From: Alteromonas sp. ALT199
GTDB lineage: Bacteria; Pseudomonadota; Gammaproteobacteria; Enterobacterales; Alteromonadaceae
Direction of reading: 5' to 3'
Assembly (NCBI RefSeq): GCF_018619335.1
Contig: NZ_JAHHDX010000054.1
Coordinates: 1-42,139, forward strand
DNA: 42,139 nucleotides
In this document: one piece after another, positions 33,690-42,139 of the stretch
How positions within the stretch are numbered: position 1 is the first letter of the stretch
How the letters are laid out: every line of letters begins with the position of its first letter
Notes under the pieces: model-generated
Databases searched by the model: none
What the model saw: the letters and a program-made list of their open reading frames with translations, nothing else
What the model was told of the DNA's origin: nothing
Translations under genes and position numbers: made by a program

Positions 33690-35279
33690 ATGTCAGATCA
33701 AAAGCTTTTAGAAGAGATAAAAAAGCGACGTACGTTCGCCATCATATCGCACCCAGATGCGGGTAAAACCACCATTACTGAAAAGGTATTGCTGTTCGGA
33801 CGTGCGCTACAAACTGCGGGTACCGTAAAAGGTAAAAAATCAGGTCAGCACGCTAAGTCAGATTGGATGGAAATGGAAAAGGAACGTGGTATCTCAGTGA
33901 CTACGTCTGTTATGCAGTTTCCCTATAGCGACCATTTAGTCAACCTGCTCGATACGCCAGGGCACGAGGACTTCTCAGAAGATACTTATCGCACGCTTAC
34001 CGCTGTTGATTCATGCCTTATGGTTATCGATGCCGCCAAAGGTGTAGAAGACAGAACCCGTAAATTGATGGAAGTAACACGTCTTCGCGATACGCCAATT
34101 GTTACTTTCATGAACAAGCTTGACCGCGATATCCGCGATCCGATGGAGCTTCTTGATGAAGTTGAAACCGAGCTTGATATCCTGTGTGCGCCAATCACTT
34201 GGCCAATTGGCAGTGGAAAAAGTTTTAAAGGCGTATATCACTTGCACCGCGATGAGACTATTTTGTATCAAAGCGGCCACGGTCACACTATTCAAGATGT
34301 GCGTATCATTAAAGGGTTAGATAATCCTGAAATTGATGATGCAGTTGGAAGTGATTTAGCACAAACGCTACGTGATGAGCTTGAGCTCGTTCGTGGTGCG
34401 TCTAACGAATTTGATAAAGAACTCTTCTTGGAAGGTCAACTAACACCAGTATTCTTCGGCACGGCATTGGGTAACTTTGGTGTTGATCACATGCTAGACG
34501 GATTGGTTGAGTGGGCGCCTGCGCCACTTGGACGCGAAACCGAAGAAGGAACTATTGAAAGTACCGACGGTAAATTCAGCGGTTTCGTGTTTAAGATTCA
34601 GGCCAACATGGACCCGAAACACCGCGACCGTATCGCGTTCTGCCGTATTGTATCGGGCAAATACGAAAAAGGCATGAAAATGCGCAACAGCCGTTTAGGT
34701 AAAGATGTGCGAATTTCTGATGCATTAACTTTCTTAGCCGGTGACCGTTCACTGCTAGAAGAAGCGTATGCCGGCGATATTATCGGCTTACACAACCACG
34801 GCACTATCCGTATTGGTGATACTTTTACGTCAGGTGATAATTATCGCTTTACGGGTATTCCAAACTTTGCGCCTGAGCTATTTAAGCGTATTCGCTTGAA
34901 AGACCCGCTTAAGCAAAAACAGTTGCTTAAAGGCCTTATCCAGCTCTCTGAAGAGGGTGCGGTACAGGTGTTTAGACCGCTTGCAAATAACGACTTGATT
35001 GTGGGTGCGGTAGGTGTGCTTCAGTTTGATGTGGTAGTGGCACGACTAAAAGCCGAGTACAACGTAGATGCACTTTATGAGCATGTTAATGTTGCTACAG
35101 CCCGCTGGGTTTACGCTGGTGATGAGAAAAAACTAGACGAGTTCCGCCGTAAGGGTGAACAGAATCTTGCCCTTGATGGTGGCGATAATTTAACGTATAT
35201 CGCTCCAACTATGGTGAACCTGCAGCTATCGCAAGAGCGCTACCCAGATATCCAGTTTACGAACACGCGTGAAAATTAA
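33690..35279 (+). CDS. prfC: peptide chain release factor 3
   Basis: A 529-residue translational GTPase, the same length as E. coli RF3. G1 is [10 protein letters not shown]2/switch I includes [12 protein letters not shown]3 is [14 protein letters not shown], and G4 is MNKLDRD. RF3 recycles RF1/RF2 from the ribosome after peptide release. Domains II and III follow ([16 protein letters not shown], then VGVLQFDVV). It lies 34 bases before argS on the same strand and is probably co-transcribed. Confidence 0.97.
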   Translation: MSDQKLLEEIKKRRTFAIISHPDAGKTTITEKVLLFGRALQTAGTVKGKKSGQHAKSDWMEMEKERGISVTTSVMQFPYSDHLVNLLDTPGHEDFSEDTYRTLTAVDSCLMVIDAAKGVEDRTRKLMEVTRLRDTPIVTFMNKLDRDIRDPMELLDEVETELDILCAPITWPIGSGKSFKGVYHLHRDETILYQSGHGHTIQDVRIIKGLDNPEIDDAVGSDLAQTLRDELELVRGASNEFDKELFLEGQLTPVFFGTALGNFGVDHMLDGLVEWAPAPLGRETEEGTIESTDGKFSGFVFKIQANMDPKHRDRIAFCRIVSGKYEKGMKMRNSRLGKDVRISDALTFLAGDRSLLEEAYAGDIIGLHNHGTIRIGDTFTSGDNYRFTGIPNFAPELFKRIRLKDPLKQKQLLKGLIQLSEEGAVQVFRPLANNDLIVGAVGVLQFDVVVARLKAEYNVDALYEHVNVATARWVYAGDEKKLDEFRRKGEQNLALDGGDNLTYIAPTMVNLQLSQERYPDIQFTNTREN

Positions 35280-35312
35280 GCTAGACGAAATTAATTAAAG
35301 ACAAAATACATT

Positions 35313-37043
35313 ATGAACATACATGCACTATTAGTTAACCGTTTCACTGAAGCGCTACAAGAAATGGGCGTAGAAAATGCGCCAGTGCCAGTCTCGCGCA
35401 GTGCTCGACCTGAGTTTGGTGAATATCAGTTTAACGGCGCTATGGCGCTTGCCAAGCAACTGAAGCAAAAGCCCCGTGATATTGCAGAGAAAATCGTTGA
35501 AACCGTAAAGCTTGACGATATTGCCAGCAAGCTAGAAGTGGCTGGTCCTGGCTTTATCAACGTACATTTGAACAACGATTGGCTGTCTAACCAGTGTGAG
35601 CTGTCGCTAACCGATCCGCGCTTGGGTATTGCCAAGTCAAAAGAACAGAACATTGTTGTTGATTACTCATCGCCTAATTTGGCTAAAGAAATGCACGTGG
35701 GTCACCTGCGTACAACCATCATCGGCGACGCTGTGGTTAAGGTGCTTGAGTTTTTAGGTCACAATGTTATTCGCCAAAACCATATGGGCGACTGGGGCAC
35801 GCAGTTCGGGATGTTACTAGCGCACCTTTCAGACAAGCTTCAAGATGAAGTAGCGGAAACCGCATTGTCTGATCTTGAAGACTTTTACCGCGAAGCCAAA
35901 GTACGCTTTGACGAAGAAGAAGGCTTTGCTGATCGTGCCCGTGAATACGTGGTTAAGTTACAGGGCGGTGATGCACAGTGCCTGGCGCTGTGGGAAAAGT
36001 TCATTGATGTGTCTATTGCCCACTCTGAAGAAGTATACGACAAGTTAAACGTAAGCCTTACGCGCAAAGACATTATGGGTGAGTCTGCATACAACGACGA
36101 CTTAGCTAATGTAATTAGCGACCTTAAAGAAAAAGACATTGCGGTTGAAGATCAAGGCGCGCAGGTGGTATTTATTCCTGAACTTGCCGATAAAGAAGGT
36201 AACCCTGCGGTTTACATCGTTCAAAAATCTGGGGGTGGCTATCTTTACGCAACCACTGACCTTGCAGCCATGCGCTATCGCAGCGGCAAGCTAAACGCTG
36301 ACCGCACGCTTATTCTTACCGACGCGCGTCAGGCGCTGCACTTCAAGCAAACTGAAATTGTGGGCCGTAAAGCAGGCTTTATGAAAGAAGCGCAATCATA
36401 CGAGCACTGCCCGTTCGGTATGATGTTAGGTAGTGATGGTAAACCATTTAAAACCCGTACTGGCGGCACGGTTAAGTTAGTTGAACTGCTTGATGAAGCG
36501 GTTGAGCGAGCGGGTAAATTAATTGCTGAACGCGACAACGATTTAAGTGAAGCTGAACTTAAAGAAGTTGCACGTAAGGTAGGCATTGGCGCGGTAAAAT
36601 ACGCTGACCTATCTAAAAACCGCACAACCGATTACATGTTTAATTGGGACTCAATGTTAAGCTTTGAAGGTAACACTGCGCCTTATCTCCAATATGCTTA
36701 TACCCGTGTGAAAAGCTTGTTTAGAAAAGCGGGTGTTGATATGGCAACTATGCCGGTAGATATCAATATAGTTGAGAAACAAGAGCATGCGCTAGCAGTG
36801 TTACTGATGCAGTTTGAAGAAGTAATCGGCATGGTATCTCGTGAAGCGACACCTCACATTTTGTGTACGTATCTATACGATGTGGCTTCAGCATTTATGT
36901 CATTCTACGAAGCTTGCCCAATGCTTAAAGATGGGATTGAACCTCAGGTACGTGATAGCCGCTTAGCGCTGTCAGCTTTAGTTGCCAATACGCTAGAGCA
37001 GGGATTAACTCTACTTGGTATTGAGACTCTAGAAAAAATGTAG
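35313..37043 (+). CDS. argS: arginyl-tRNA synthetase
   Basis: A 576-residue class I synthetase (E. coli 577). The N-terminal Add-1 domain is followed by the catalytic domain with VDYSSPNLAKEMHVGHLRTT (HIGH motif as HVGH) and MMLGSDGKPFKTRTGG, the degenerate KMSKS-equivalent of ArgRS. The C-terminal DALR anticodon-binding domain includes AALLMQFEEVI-like and DSRLALSALVANTLEQGL. It charges tRNA-Arg. The ribosome site is weak (AAAGA). A strong terminator follows. Confidence 0.97.
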   Translation: MNIHALLVNRFTEALQEMGVENAPVPVSRSARPEFGEYQFNGAMALAKQLKQKPRDIAEKIVETVKLDDIASKLEVAGPGFINVHLNNDWLSNQCELSLTDPRLGIAKSKEQNIVVDYSSPNLAKEMHVGHLRTTIIGDAVVKVLEFLGHNVIRQNHMGDWGTQFGMLLAHLSDKLQDEVAETALSDLEDFYREAKVRFDEEEGFADRAREYVVKLQGGDAQCLALWEKFIDVSIAHSEEVYDKLNVSLTRKDIMGESAYNDDLANVISDLKEKDIAVEDQGAQVVFIPELADKEGNPAVYIVQKSGGGYLYATTDLAAMRYRSGKLNADRTLILTDARQALHFKQTEIVGRKAGFMKEAQSYEHCPFGMMLGSDGKPFKTRTGGTVKLVELLDEAVERAGKLIAERDNDLSEAELKEVARKVGIGAVKYADLSKNRTTDYMFNWDSMLSFEGNTAPYLQYAYTRVKSLFRKAGVDMATMPVDINIVEKQEHALAVLLMQFEEVIGMVSREATPHILCTYLYDVASAFMSFYEACPMLKDGIEPQVRDSRLALSALVANTLEQGLTLLGIETLEKM

Positions 37044-37074
37044 CGTTCGCGGTACAACATAAATATTGATATTG

Positions 37075-37106
37075 AAAAGGCTGACATAAATTGTCAGCCT
37101 TTTTTT
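37075..37106 (+). terminator. Rho-independent terminator after argS
   Basis: AAAAGGCTGACA-taaat-TGTCAGCCTTTTTTT: an 8-base-pair GC-containing stem with a T-run, 32 bases after the argS stop. Confidence 0.92.
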
Positions 37107-37246
37107 ATGCGTAACGTAAACGGCTAAAAACACAGCTTATCGGTGCTGACTGTTATTCTTATTTTTTATTTAAAACCGATATGGCCATGAGTTCTTATAA
37201 ATCAGACTATTAAAAACATATTTTAAAGTACAGACAGGAAAATCGA

Positions 37247-37813
37247 ATGACTAAGATCCTTGCATTTGCAGGTAGTACCCGTAAAGGTTCGTTTAATCAA
37301 GCTATTGTAAACGTGGCCGCCGAAGGCGCACGTGAGGCAGGCGCAGAAGTTACTGTTATCGACTTGGCGGACTATCAAATGCCGCTATTCAATGAGGATG
37401 AAGAAGCTAAGTTCGGTATACCTGAAAAAGCTCAAGCGTTCAAAGCATTACTTATGAGTCACGATGGCTTTTTGATTGCATCTCCAGAATACAATTCAAG
37501 CTATCCGGCACTTCTAAAAAACGCCATTGATTGGGCTTCGCGTATGGAAGAGGGTGAAAAGCCATTACAAGCGTATCGCGGTAAAGTAGCCGGCATTATG
37601 GCTGCGTCTGCGGGTGGGCTAGGCGGTATGCGCGTGTTGGTGGTACTTAGAATGTTGCTTGAAAACTTGGGCACTATAGTGCTACCAAATCAAAAAGCAA
37701 TCGCAAAGGTAAATACGCTTATGGAAGATGGCGAAATTACTGATGTAAAAGCTATAAAACAGCTTAAGACGTTGGGTAAAGAAACTGCTGAACTTACCGC
37801 AAAGCTGGGCTAA
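37247..37813 (+). CDS. NADPH-dependent FMN reductase family protein
   Basis: A 188-residue flavodoxin-fold protein. ILAFAGSTRKGSFNQAI is the FMN phosphate loop, SPEYNSSYPALLKNAIDW the second flavin motif, and MAASAGGLGGMRVL the third. Family members (ArsH/ChrR/SsuE-like) reduce quinones, azo dyes, chromate or free FMN with NAD(P)H; the physiological substrate is unknown. AGGA precedes the ATG. It seems to be a single-gene unit. Confidence 0.9.
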   Translation: MTKILAFAGSTRKGSFNQAIVNVAAEGAREAGAEVTVIDLADYQMPLFNEDEEAKFGIPEKAQAFKALLMSHDGFLIASPEYNSSYPALLKNAIDWASRMEEGEKPLQAYRGKVAGIMAASAGGLGGMRVLVVLRMLLENLGTIVLPNQKAIAKVNTLMEDGEITDVKAIKQLKTLGKETAELTAKLG

Positions 37814-38252
37814 CAACCCTTTCGCCTTTGAACGAGTATTTAAAATATCTAAGCCCCTGATGCATCGCATTAGGGGCATACAATTTTTAACTTGCCAAGT
37901 TAAGCGCTACACATACTTTCAACAACAAGTAAATCAACAAGCTTTAGTGCTGCTTGCGCAAACGGGCGTGGACCTAGCTTTAGGTGTTCTTCTAGCGCTG
38001 CATTTACTATGCGTTTATAGCTTCTCAAACGCAAACATACAACTCGACAACTTTTGCATCGCCACCCGAAAATGTACCTTCAAGATTTCCTGTAACAATT
38101 GCGTCAGCCCAATTTGAATAATCGAAATATTTGCATATAAAAAAATATGAGAGAAACCTATAAGAGCAATAAATGGTAGGAATGCGTTTATGCTGATATT
38201 TATAGAAGCTTGTATAGCAATATATTCTTTTTACAACTGGGGCACTTGTTGA
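37814..38252. other. gene-free interval with a terminator-like hairpin
   Basis: GCCCCT-gatgcatcgcatt-AGGGGC at 37853-37877 followed by ATACAATTTTT is a probable weak terminator of the FMN reductase gene. The remaining 370 bases are AT-rich; short frames on both strands have no ribosome site and no protein-like composition. The promoter of the carboxyltransferase gene should be near the end. Confidence 0.4.
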
Positions 38253-39785
38253 ATGAGTAGTGAAAGCAGTTACAAGAAAAATGCGCTCGCGCAGTCGCGT
38301 GAAAGGTCTCAATCTACCCTCGATAAAGTGCGCATCACGCAGTATCAAAAACGCAAAGCTAAAGGCTTTAATAGCGCAAGGGAAAATCTTTCACTCCTTT
38401 GTGACCCAAAAACCTTTCAAGAATATGGTCAATTCGCTGTAGCAGCACAGCGCCAGCGTAGAGATTATGAATCGTTAAAATCATCTACAGCTGCAGATGG
38501 TGTAATTACGGGGGTGGGAAGTGTCAATGAAGGTGTTTTTGATGAAAAGCAGAGTTCAGCTGCAATTATCATCAATGATTACAGCGTCTTAGCAGGTACT
38601 CAGGGATACTTTCATCATTTAAAACTAGATCGAATATTCGATGTGGCGAAGCAAAAGTCCCTGCCAATTATTATGTTTACAGAAGGTGGAGGAGGTCGCC
38701 CCGGTGATACTGACGTCACTACGATTAACTCTGGGTTGCAGTGTAAGTCTTTTTCTTCATGGGCGGGACTTTCAGGGGTAGTACCTAGAATAGCGGTAAA
38801 CAATGGTTACTGTTTTGCTGGCAATGCGGCACTGTTTGGTGGAGCGGATATTACCATCGCAACGACTAATTCATCGATAGGCATGGCCGGGCCTTCAATG
38901 ATTGAAGGTGGAGGACTTGGTAAATATGCGCCACAAGATATAGGACCGGTTGCTTCGCAGGCGCGAAATGGTGTGGTCGATATTGTTGCTAAAGATGAAA
39001 ATCACGCGGCTGAACTGGCTAAATTTTGTTTGAGTTTTTTTCAAGGCAATGTAAAACCTTGGCAAAGCTGCTCTCAAGAAGATATTTTTAGCATTCTTCC
39101 AGACGACCGACGCTACAGTTATGATGTGCGTAACATTATTAATACGTTAGTTGATACAAACACTTTTATTGAATTGAGAGCACAGTATGGCGGTGCAATC
39201 ATAACGGGGTTGTGTCGATTCAATGGAAAAGCGGTCGGACTTTTGGCAAATGATTGTAAAGTACTCGGTGGCGCAATTGACGTTGATGCTGCAGAAAAAG
39301 CCGCAGAGTTTCTTGCTATGTGTGAAGCTTTTCGTATACCCGTGGTGAGTTTGTGCGATACACCCGGCTTTATGGTGGGCCCTGAGCATGAAAAACAAGG
39401 CGCTGCGAGGCGATTAAATAAGCTTTTTGTTGCAGGAGCTCGTTTAAGCGTGCCGTTTGTCGCGGTAGTCTTAAGAAAGTGTTACGGACTAGGCGCGCAA
39501 GCAATGCTTGGTGGCAGTACATCTAAGCCTGACTATACCGTATCTTGGCCTACCGGTGAGTTTGGGGCCATGGGGTTAGAGGGCGCCGTGAAATTAGGAT
39601 TTAAGGAAGAGCTAGCTCAAATCAAAGACGAAGCGGAAAAGCGTCAGCATTTTGAAAAGTTGGTTCAGTTGGCTTATGAGAAAGGTAAAGCGATAGAAGT
39701 TGCGTCCGTACTTGAAATAGACGCTGTGATTGACCCAAGTGAAACCAGAGATACTATTTCACGTTTTTTGACGCAATCTTTCTAA
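38253..39785 (+). CDS. acyl-CoA carboxylase carboxyltransferase subunit
   Basis: A 510-residue member of the biotin-dependent carboxyltransferase family (propionyl-/methylcrotonyl-CoA carboxylase beta type). Both crotonase-like halves are present: GTQGYFHHLKLDRIFDVA, FTEGGGGRPGDTD and ANNGYCFAGNAAL-like in the first; VSLCDTPGFMVGPEHE, RKCYGLGAQAMLGG and WPTGEFGAMGLEGAV in the second. It would transfer CO2 from carboxybiotin to an acyl-CoA. No biotin carboxylase or biotin carrier gene lies beside it in this window, so partners must be encoded elsewhere, or it may work as a decarboxylase-like relative. The acyl-CoA substrate is not evident. Confidence 0.85.
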   Translation: MSSESSYKKNALAQSRERSQSTLDKVRITQYQKRKAKGFNSARENLSLLCDPKTFQEYGQFAVAAQRQRRDYESLKSSTAADGVITGVGSVNEGVFDEKQSSAAIIINDYSVLAGTQGYFHHLKLDRIFDVAKQKSLPIIMFTEGGGGRPGDTDVTTINSGLQCKSFSSWAGLSGVVPRIAVNNGYCFAGNAALFGGADITIATTNSSIGMAGPSMIEGGGLGKYAPQDIGPVASQARNGVVDIVAKDENHAAELAKFCLSFFQGNVKPWQSCSQEDIFSILPDDRRYSYDVRNIINTLVDTNTFIELRAQYGGAIITGLCRFNGKAVGLLANDCKVLGGAIDVDAAEKAAEFLAMCEAFRIPVVSLCDTPGFMVGPEHEKQGAARRLNKLFVAGARLSVPFVAVVLRKCYGLGAQAMLGGSTSKPDYTVSWPTGEFGAMGLEGAVKLGFKEELAQIKDEAEKRQHFEKLVQLAYEKGKAIEVASVLEIDAVIDPSETRDTISRFLTQSF

Positions 39786-39797
39786 AGCCATAAACAA

Positions 39798-40466
39798 TTA
39801 CCAATCAGTAGGGCAATTTATGCATTTATCCATGAAAGTGCCTTGGAATGTCGCATAGTGGATGCGCGTGCCAGTTAGATTCGCTCGGTACAAACTTGCA
39901 TCGTTCAATTTTGCTTCCTGAATGTTGGCATTAATGAGTATTGCGCCTTCAAAGTTAGCTTTGTTCATCCAAACTCGCTCTAAGCGCGCTGCTCGCAAGT
40001 TGGTGTTTACCATTGTTGCACCTGACAAGCGCCCTTGGTCCAGGCTGGCGCCTGAAAAGTTGGAATTGGTAAAATCTACCCCTTGTCCGAATATCGCCCA
40101 GCCGTCTATCCCTTCCAGGTTAGCGTTGCGAACTTTAGAGCTGCGTAAGTCAGCGTGCTTTAAGTTGGCTGTTGCCAGATCGGCATGATCTAGATTGCTT
40201 TTCTTAAAGGTCGCGTAGCTCAAGTTGGCATGCCTTAAATCAGTTTTATTGAACGTAACGTTGGTGAAAACAGCACCATGTAAATCTGCATGACGTAAGT
40301 CGGCGCCACTTAGGTTTGTATCGCTACAAACCGTTTTGGGTTTTATTACACAGCCGTTAATCACCTTTACTTCATCTTCAAAATCGGGGATCGCAGTTGC
40401 AGACGCAGAATAAAGAACGACTAATGGTATGAGTAGTTGTTTAGTTGTTTGAAAAGGTAAACGCAT
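39798..40466 (-). CDS. secreted pentapeptide-repeat protein
   Basis: A 222-residue protein. The signal peptide (MRLPFQTTKQLLIPLVVLYS) ends near ATA-I. From about residue 45 to 210 it is made of A(D/N)LxX pentapeptides (LSGADLRHADLHGAVFTNVT and on), which fold into a right-handed quadrilateral beta helix. C40, C48 and two Cys near the end (DKCINCPTDW) could form disulfides in the periplasm. Its function is unknown; most known pentapeptide proteins are structural or bind partners. The start at 40466 is fixed by AAGGAG 7 bases upstream; an earlier in-frame start lacks such a site. It lies 65 bases downstream of the PQQ dehydrogenase gene on the same strand and is likely in its operon. Confidence 0.83.
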   Translation of the reverse strand: MRLPFQTTKQLLIPLVVLYSASATAIPDFEDEVKVINGCVIKPKTVCSDTNLSGADLRHADLHGAVFTNVTFNKTDLRHANLSYATFKKSNLDHADLATANLKHADLRSSKVRNANLEGIDGWAIFGQGVDFTNSNFSGASLDQGRLSGATMVNTNLRAARLERVWMNKANFEGAILINANIQEAKLNDASLYRANLTGTRIHYATFQGTFMDKCINCPTDW

Positions 40467-40531
40467 GGAAAGCTCCTTGACACCGAGAGGCGTTTTCACA
40501 GCCTCCCGATTTGGTTTAAAAGAGGTTAAAG

Positions 40532-42139
40532 CTATTGTTTAGCTACGCTTTGCTTTTTATTGTGATTAGGGAGTTTAAATACCCAGAACGAACCGCCTTG
40601 CGCTACAGGTTTAGTGAGTTCGGCCATATCGCCACCCCAAAGAGGTACCGCGCCACCATACCCAGAAGCTAAACCAATGTATTGCTCACCATCCTCTTCC
40701 CATGTAATAGGGCATGAGATGATGCCTGAGCCCGTTTGGAACTTCCAAAGTTCTTCACCAGTTTCTTCGTCGAAAGCTTTGACGTAGCCATCCCCCGTTC
40801 CGGTAATAATAAGCCCGCCTTTCGTTGCCAGTACGCCGGCCCACATAGGAAGCTTTTCTTTATGCGTCCATTTAATTTCACCTGAAATGGGGTCTACGGC
40901 ACGAAGTACGCCTACGTGGTCGTCATACATACGTTTGATTCTAAAGCCCTGTCCCAAGTAAGCTGCACCTTTCTTATAGGTAACTTCTTCCGTCCAGTAG
41001 TCTTCTTTCCAGTGGTTTGCGCCCATGTAGAACCAGCCTGTATTCTGGCTGTAAGCCATCGGGTTCCAGTTCTTTCCGCCCAAAAACGGGGGAGATACCT
41101 CTATCGACTTTCCTCTTTTTTCACCTGGTTCTGGAAGTGGCGGGCGCTTTCCATCGACTTCTACCGGGCGACCCGTATCAGGATCTATATGTGTAGCCCA
41201 ACTGATGTTGTCTACGAATGGAAAACCTCGGATAAACTCGCCATTTTGTCGGTTAACCACATAGAAAAAGCCATTTCTGTCTGCATGAGCAGTGGCTTTT
41301 ATGAGCTTACCATTGTCATAATAATCGAATAAAACAAGTTCATTATTACCAGAGAAGTCCCATGCGTCGTTTGGCGTATGTTGATAGAACCATTTAACCT
41401 GGCCGGTTGTTGCATCTACCCCGACTTGCCCTGAAGTATAAAGATTGTCCCAGTCTTTGGGATCGCCGCCTTTTGCGGTGCGCTTCCACGTATTCCAAGG
41501 GGCCGGATTTCCAGCTCCGATTATAATAGTGTTTGTTTCAACATCGAAACTTGCACTTTGCCATGGCGCGCCACCACCGTGGTGCCATGCCTCTACCATT
41601 TCGCCATTTTCATCTTTAGGCCAAGTCGTAACTTCGTACGAACCGCCCGTAGGAGTGCTATCTTTCCCGTTTAATCTGCCCATATGTCCTTCAACGAAAG
41701 GACGCATCCAAATTTCTTCACCGGTCTCAGGATCTCGCGCAAACAATTTTCCTACTACGCCAAACTCATCACCAGATGAACCGTGAATAAGCATGACCTT
41801 TCCTGACTTTTGGTCTTTAACAATCGTCGGAGCGCCAGTCATAGTGTAACCTGCGCGGTAGTCCTCAAAGCGCTTTTTCCATTTTACTTTACCGGTTAAT
41901 CGATCAAGAGCAACAATACCCGCATCGAGTGTACCGAAAAAGACTAAGTCACCATAAATAGCGGCCCCGCGATTAACTACGTCGCAACACGGGCGAATTC
42001 CTTCTGGAAGACGATGAGCGTAGTCCCACAGTTTTTTACCTGTTTTGGCTTCATAGGCATATATACGGGAATAGCTACCGGTCACATAAACAACACCGTC
42101 ATACACTAGGGCCTGAGATTCTTGCCCCCGCTGCTTTTC
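40532..42139 (-). CDS. PQQ-dependent alcohol dehydrogenase (quinoprotein), N-terminus beyond the window
   Basis: At least 535 residues of an eight-bladed propeller quinoprotein; the frame stays open to the window edge, so the start lies outside. The adjacent cysteine pair in RPCCDVVNRG (41984-41989) forms the disulfide that stacks on PQQ. Catalytic Asp is in NDAWDFSGNNE (near 41357). Tryptophan-docking repeats include ALDRLTGKVKWKK, FDEETGEELWKF and AVDPISGEIKWTH. The enzyme oxidises alcohols in the periplasm and passes electrons to cytochrome c. Two residues after the catalytic Asp is Ser, not the Asp of lanthanide-dependent XoxF/PedH types, so a calcium enzyme is predicted. There is no C-terminal cytochrome domain, so it is a type I enzyme. 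Confidence 0.9.
   Translation of the reverse strand, partial: EKQRGQESQALVYDGVVYVTGSYSRIYAYEAKTGKKLWDYAHRLPEGIRPCCDVVNRGAAIYGDLVFFGTLDAGIVALDRLTGKVKWKKRFEDYRAGYTMTGAPTIVKDQKSGKVMLIHGSSGDEFGVVGKLFARDPETGEEIWMRPFVEGHMGRLNGKDSTPTGGSYEVTTWPKDENGEMVEAWHHGGGAPWQSASFDVETNTIIIGAGNPAPWNTWKRTAKGGDPKDWDNLYTSGQVGVDATTGQVKWFYQHTPNDAWDFSGNNELVLFDYYDNGKLIKATAHADRNGFFYVVNRQNGEFIRGFPFVDNISWATHIDPDTGRPVEVDGKRPPLPEPGEKRGKSIEVSPPFLGGKNWNPMAYSQNTGWFYMGANHWKEDYWTEEVTYKKGAAYLGQGFRIKRMYDDHVGVLRAVDPISGEIKWTHKEKLPMWAGVLATKGGLIITGTGDGYVKAFDEETGEELWKFQTGSGIISCPITWEEDGEQYIGLASGYGGAVPLWGGDMAELTKPVAQGGSFWVFKLPNHNKKQSVAKQ

Noticed and set aside
37860..38117. An 85-codon plus-strand frame after the FMN reductase
   Set aside because: It starts inside a terminator-like hairpin, lacks a ribosome site, and its composition does not look protein-like.
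1..42139. CRISPR arrays, insertion sequences, integrases or prophage genes
   Set aside because: No regularly spaced repeats, transposase or phage-like products were found on either strand by eye.

Overview
The window reads as chromosomal DNA of a marine gammaproteobacterium of the Alteromonadales, most likely Alteromonas or a close relative. This is a judgement from gene content and order: large TonB-dependent receptors, a TtpC-type second TonB system, a thiamin-salvage operon under a TPP riboswitch, holD next to rimI, and the style of the translated proteins. No rRNA, CRISPR array, prophage or insertion sequence was seen.

Layout. (1) 1-8.0 kb: a TonB-dependent receptor followed by an accessory cluster holding four different Fe(II)/2-oxoglutarate oxygenase domains (prolyl-4-hydroxylase type, Asp/Asn beta-hydroxylase type, TPR-fused type, and a short convergent one) plus a small lipoprotein. 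(2) 8.3-13.5 kb: a six-gene TonB2 energy-transduction operon (DUF3450, TtpC, ExbB, ExbD, TonB, TPR protein) ended by a strong terminator. (3) 13.6-16.4 kb: tmcA and a divergent acyl-CoA thioesterase. (4) 16.5-20.5 kb: a TPP riboswitch and a thiamin uptake/salvage operon (receptor, thiamin-binding protein, PnuC-type transporter, kinase). (5) 20.7-22.8 kb: tRNA-Trp, holD-like, rimI, and a very small protein that also carries the 2OG-Fe(II) residues. (6) 23-27.3 kb: EamA transporter, LysR regulator, MFS exporter, aldo/keto reductase and two apparent gene remnants. (7) 27.3-33.5 kb: a membrane GGDEF protein, then the BtsSR (LytS/LytTR) pyruvate-sensing system next to its likely target, a CstA-family transporter gene that carries a one-base frameshift. 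(8) 33.7-42.1 kb: prfC, argS, an FMN reductase, a stand-alone carboxyltransferase, and a secreted pentapeptide-repeat protein downstream of a PQQ-dependent alcohol dehydrogenase cut by the window end.

How the parts fit: the two receptors would draw energy from TonB systems such as the one in region 2. The thiamin operon is a complete outer-membrane-to-cytosol salvage route, and its riboswitch leader shows a visible pair of mutually exclusive helices. Upstream of cstA there are two direct repeats matching the BtsR motif as I remember it, so sensor, regulator, operator and target sit together. The least understood part is the oxygenase cluster in region 1; its substrates cannot be read from sequence.
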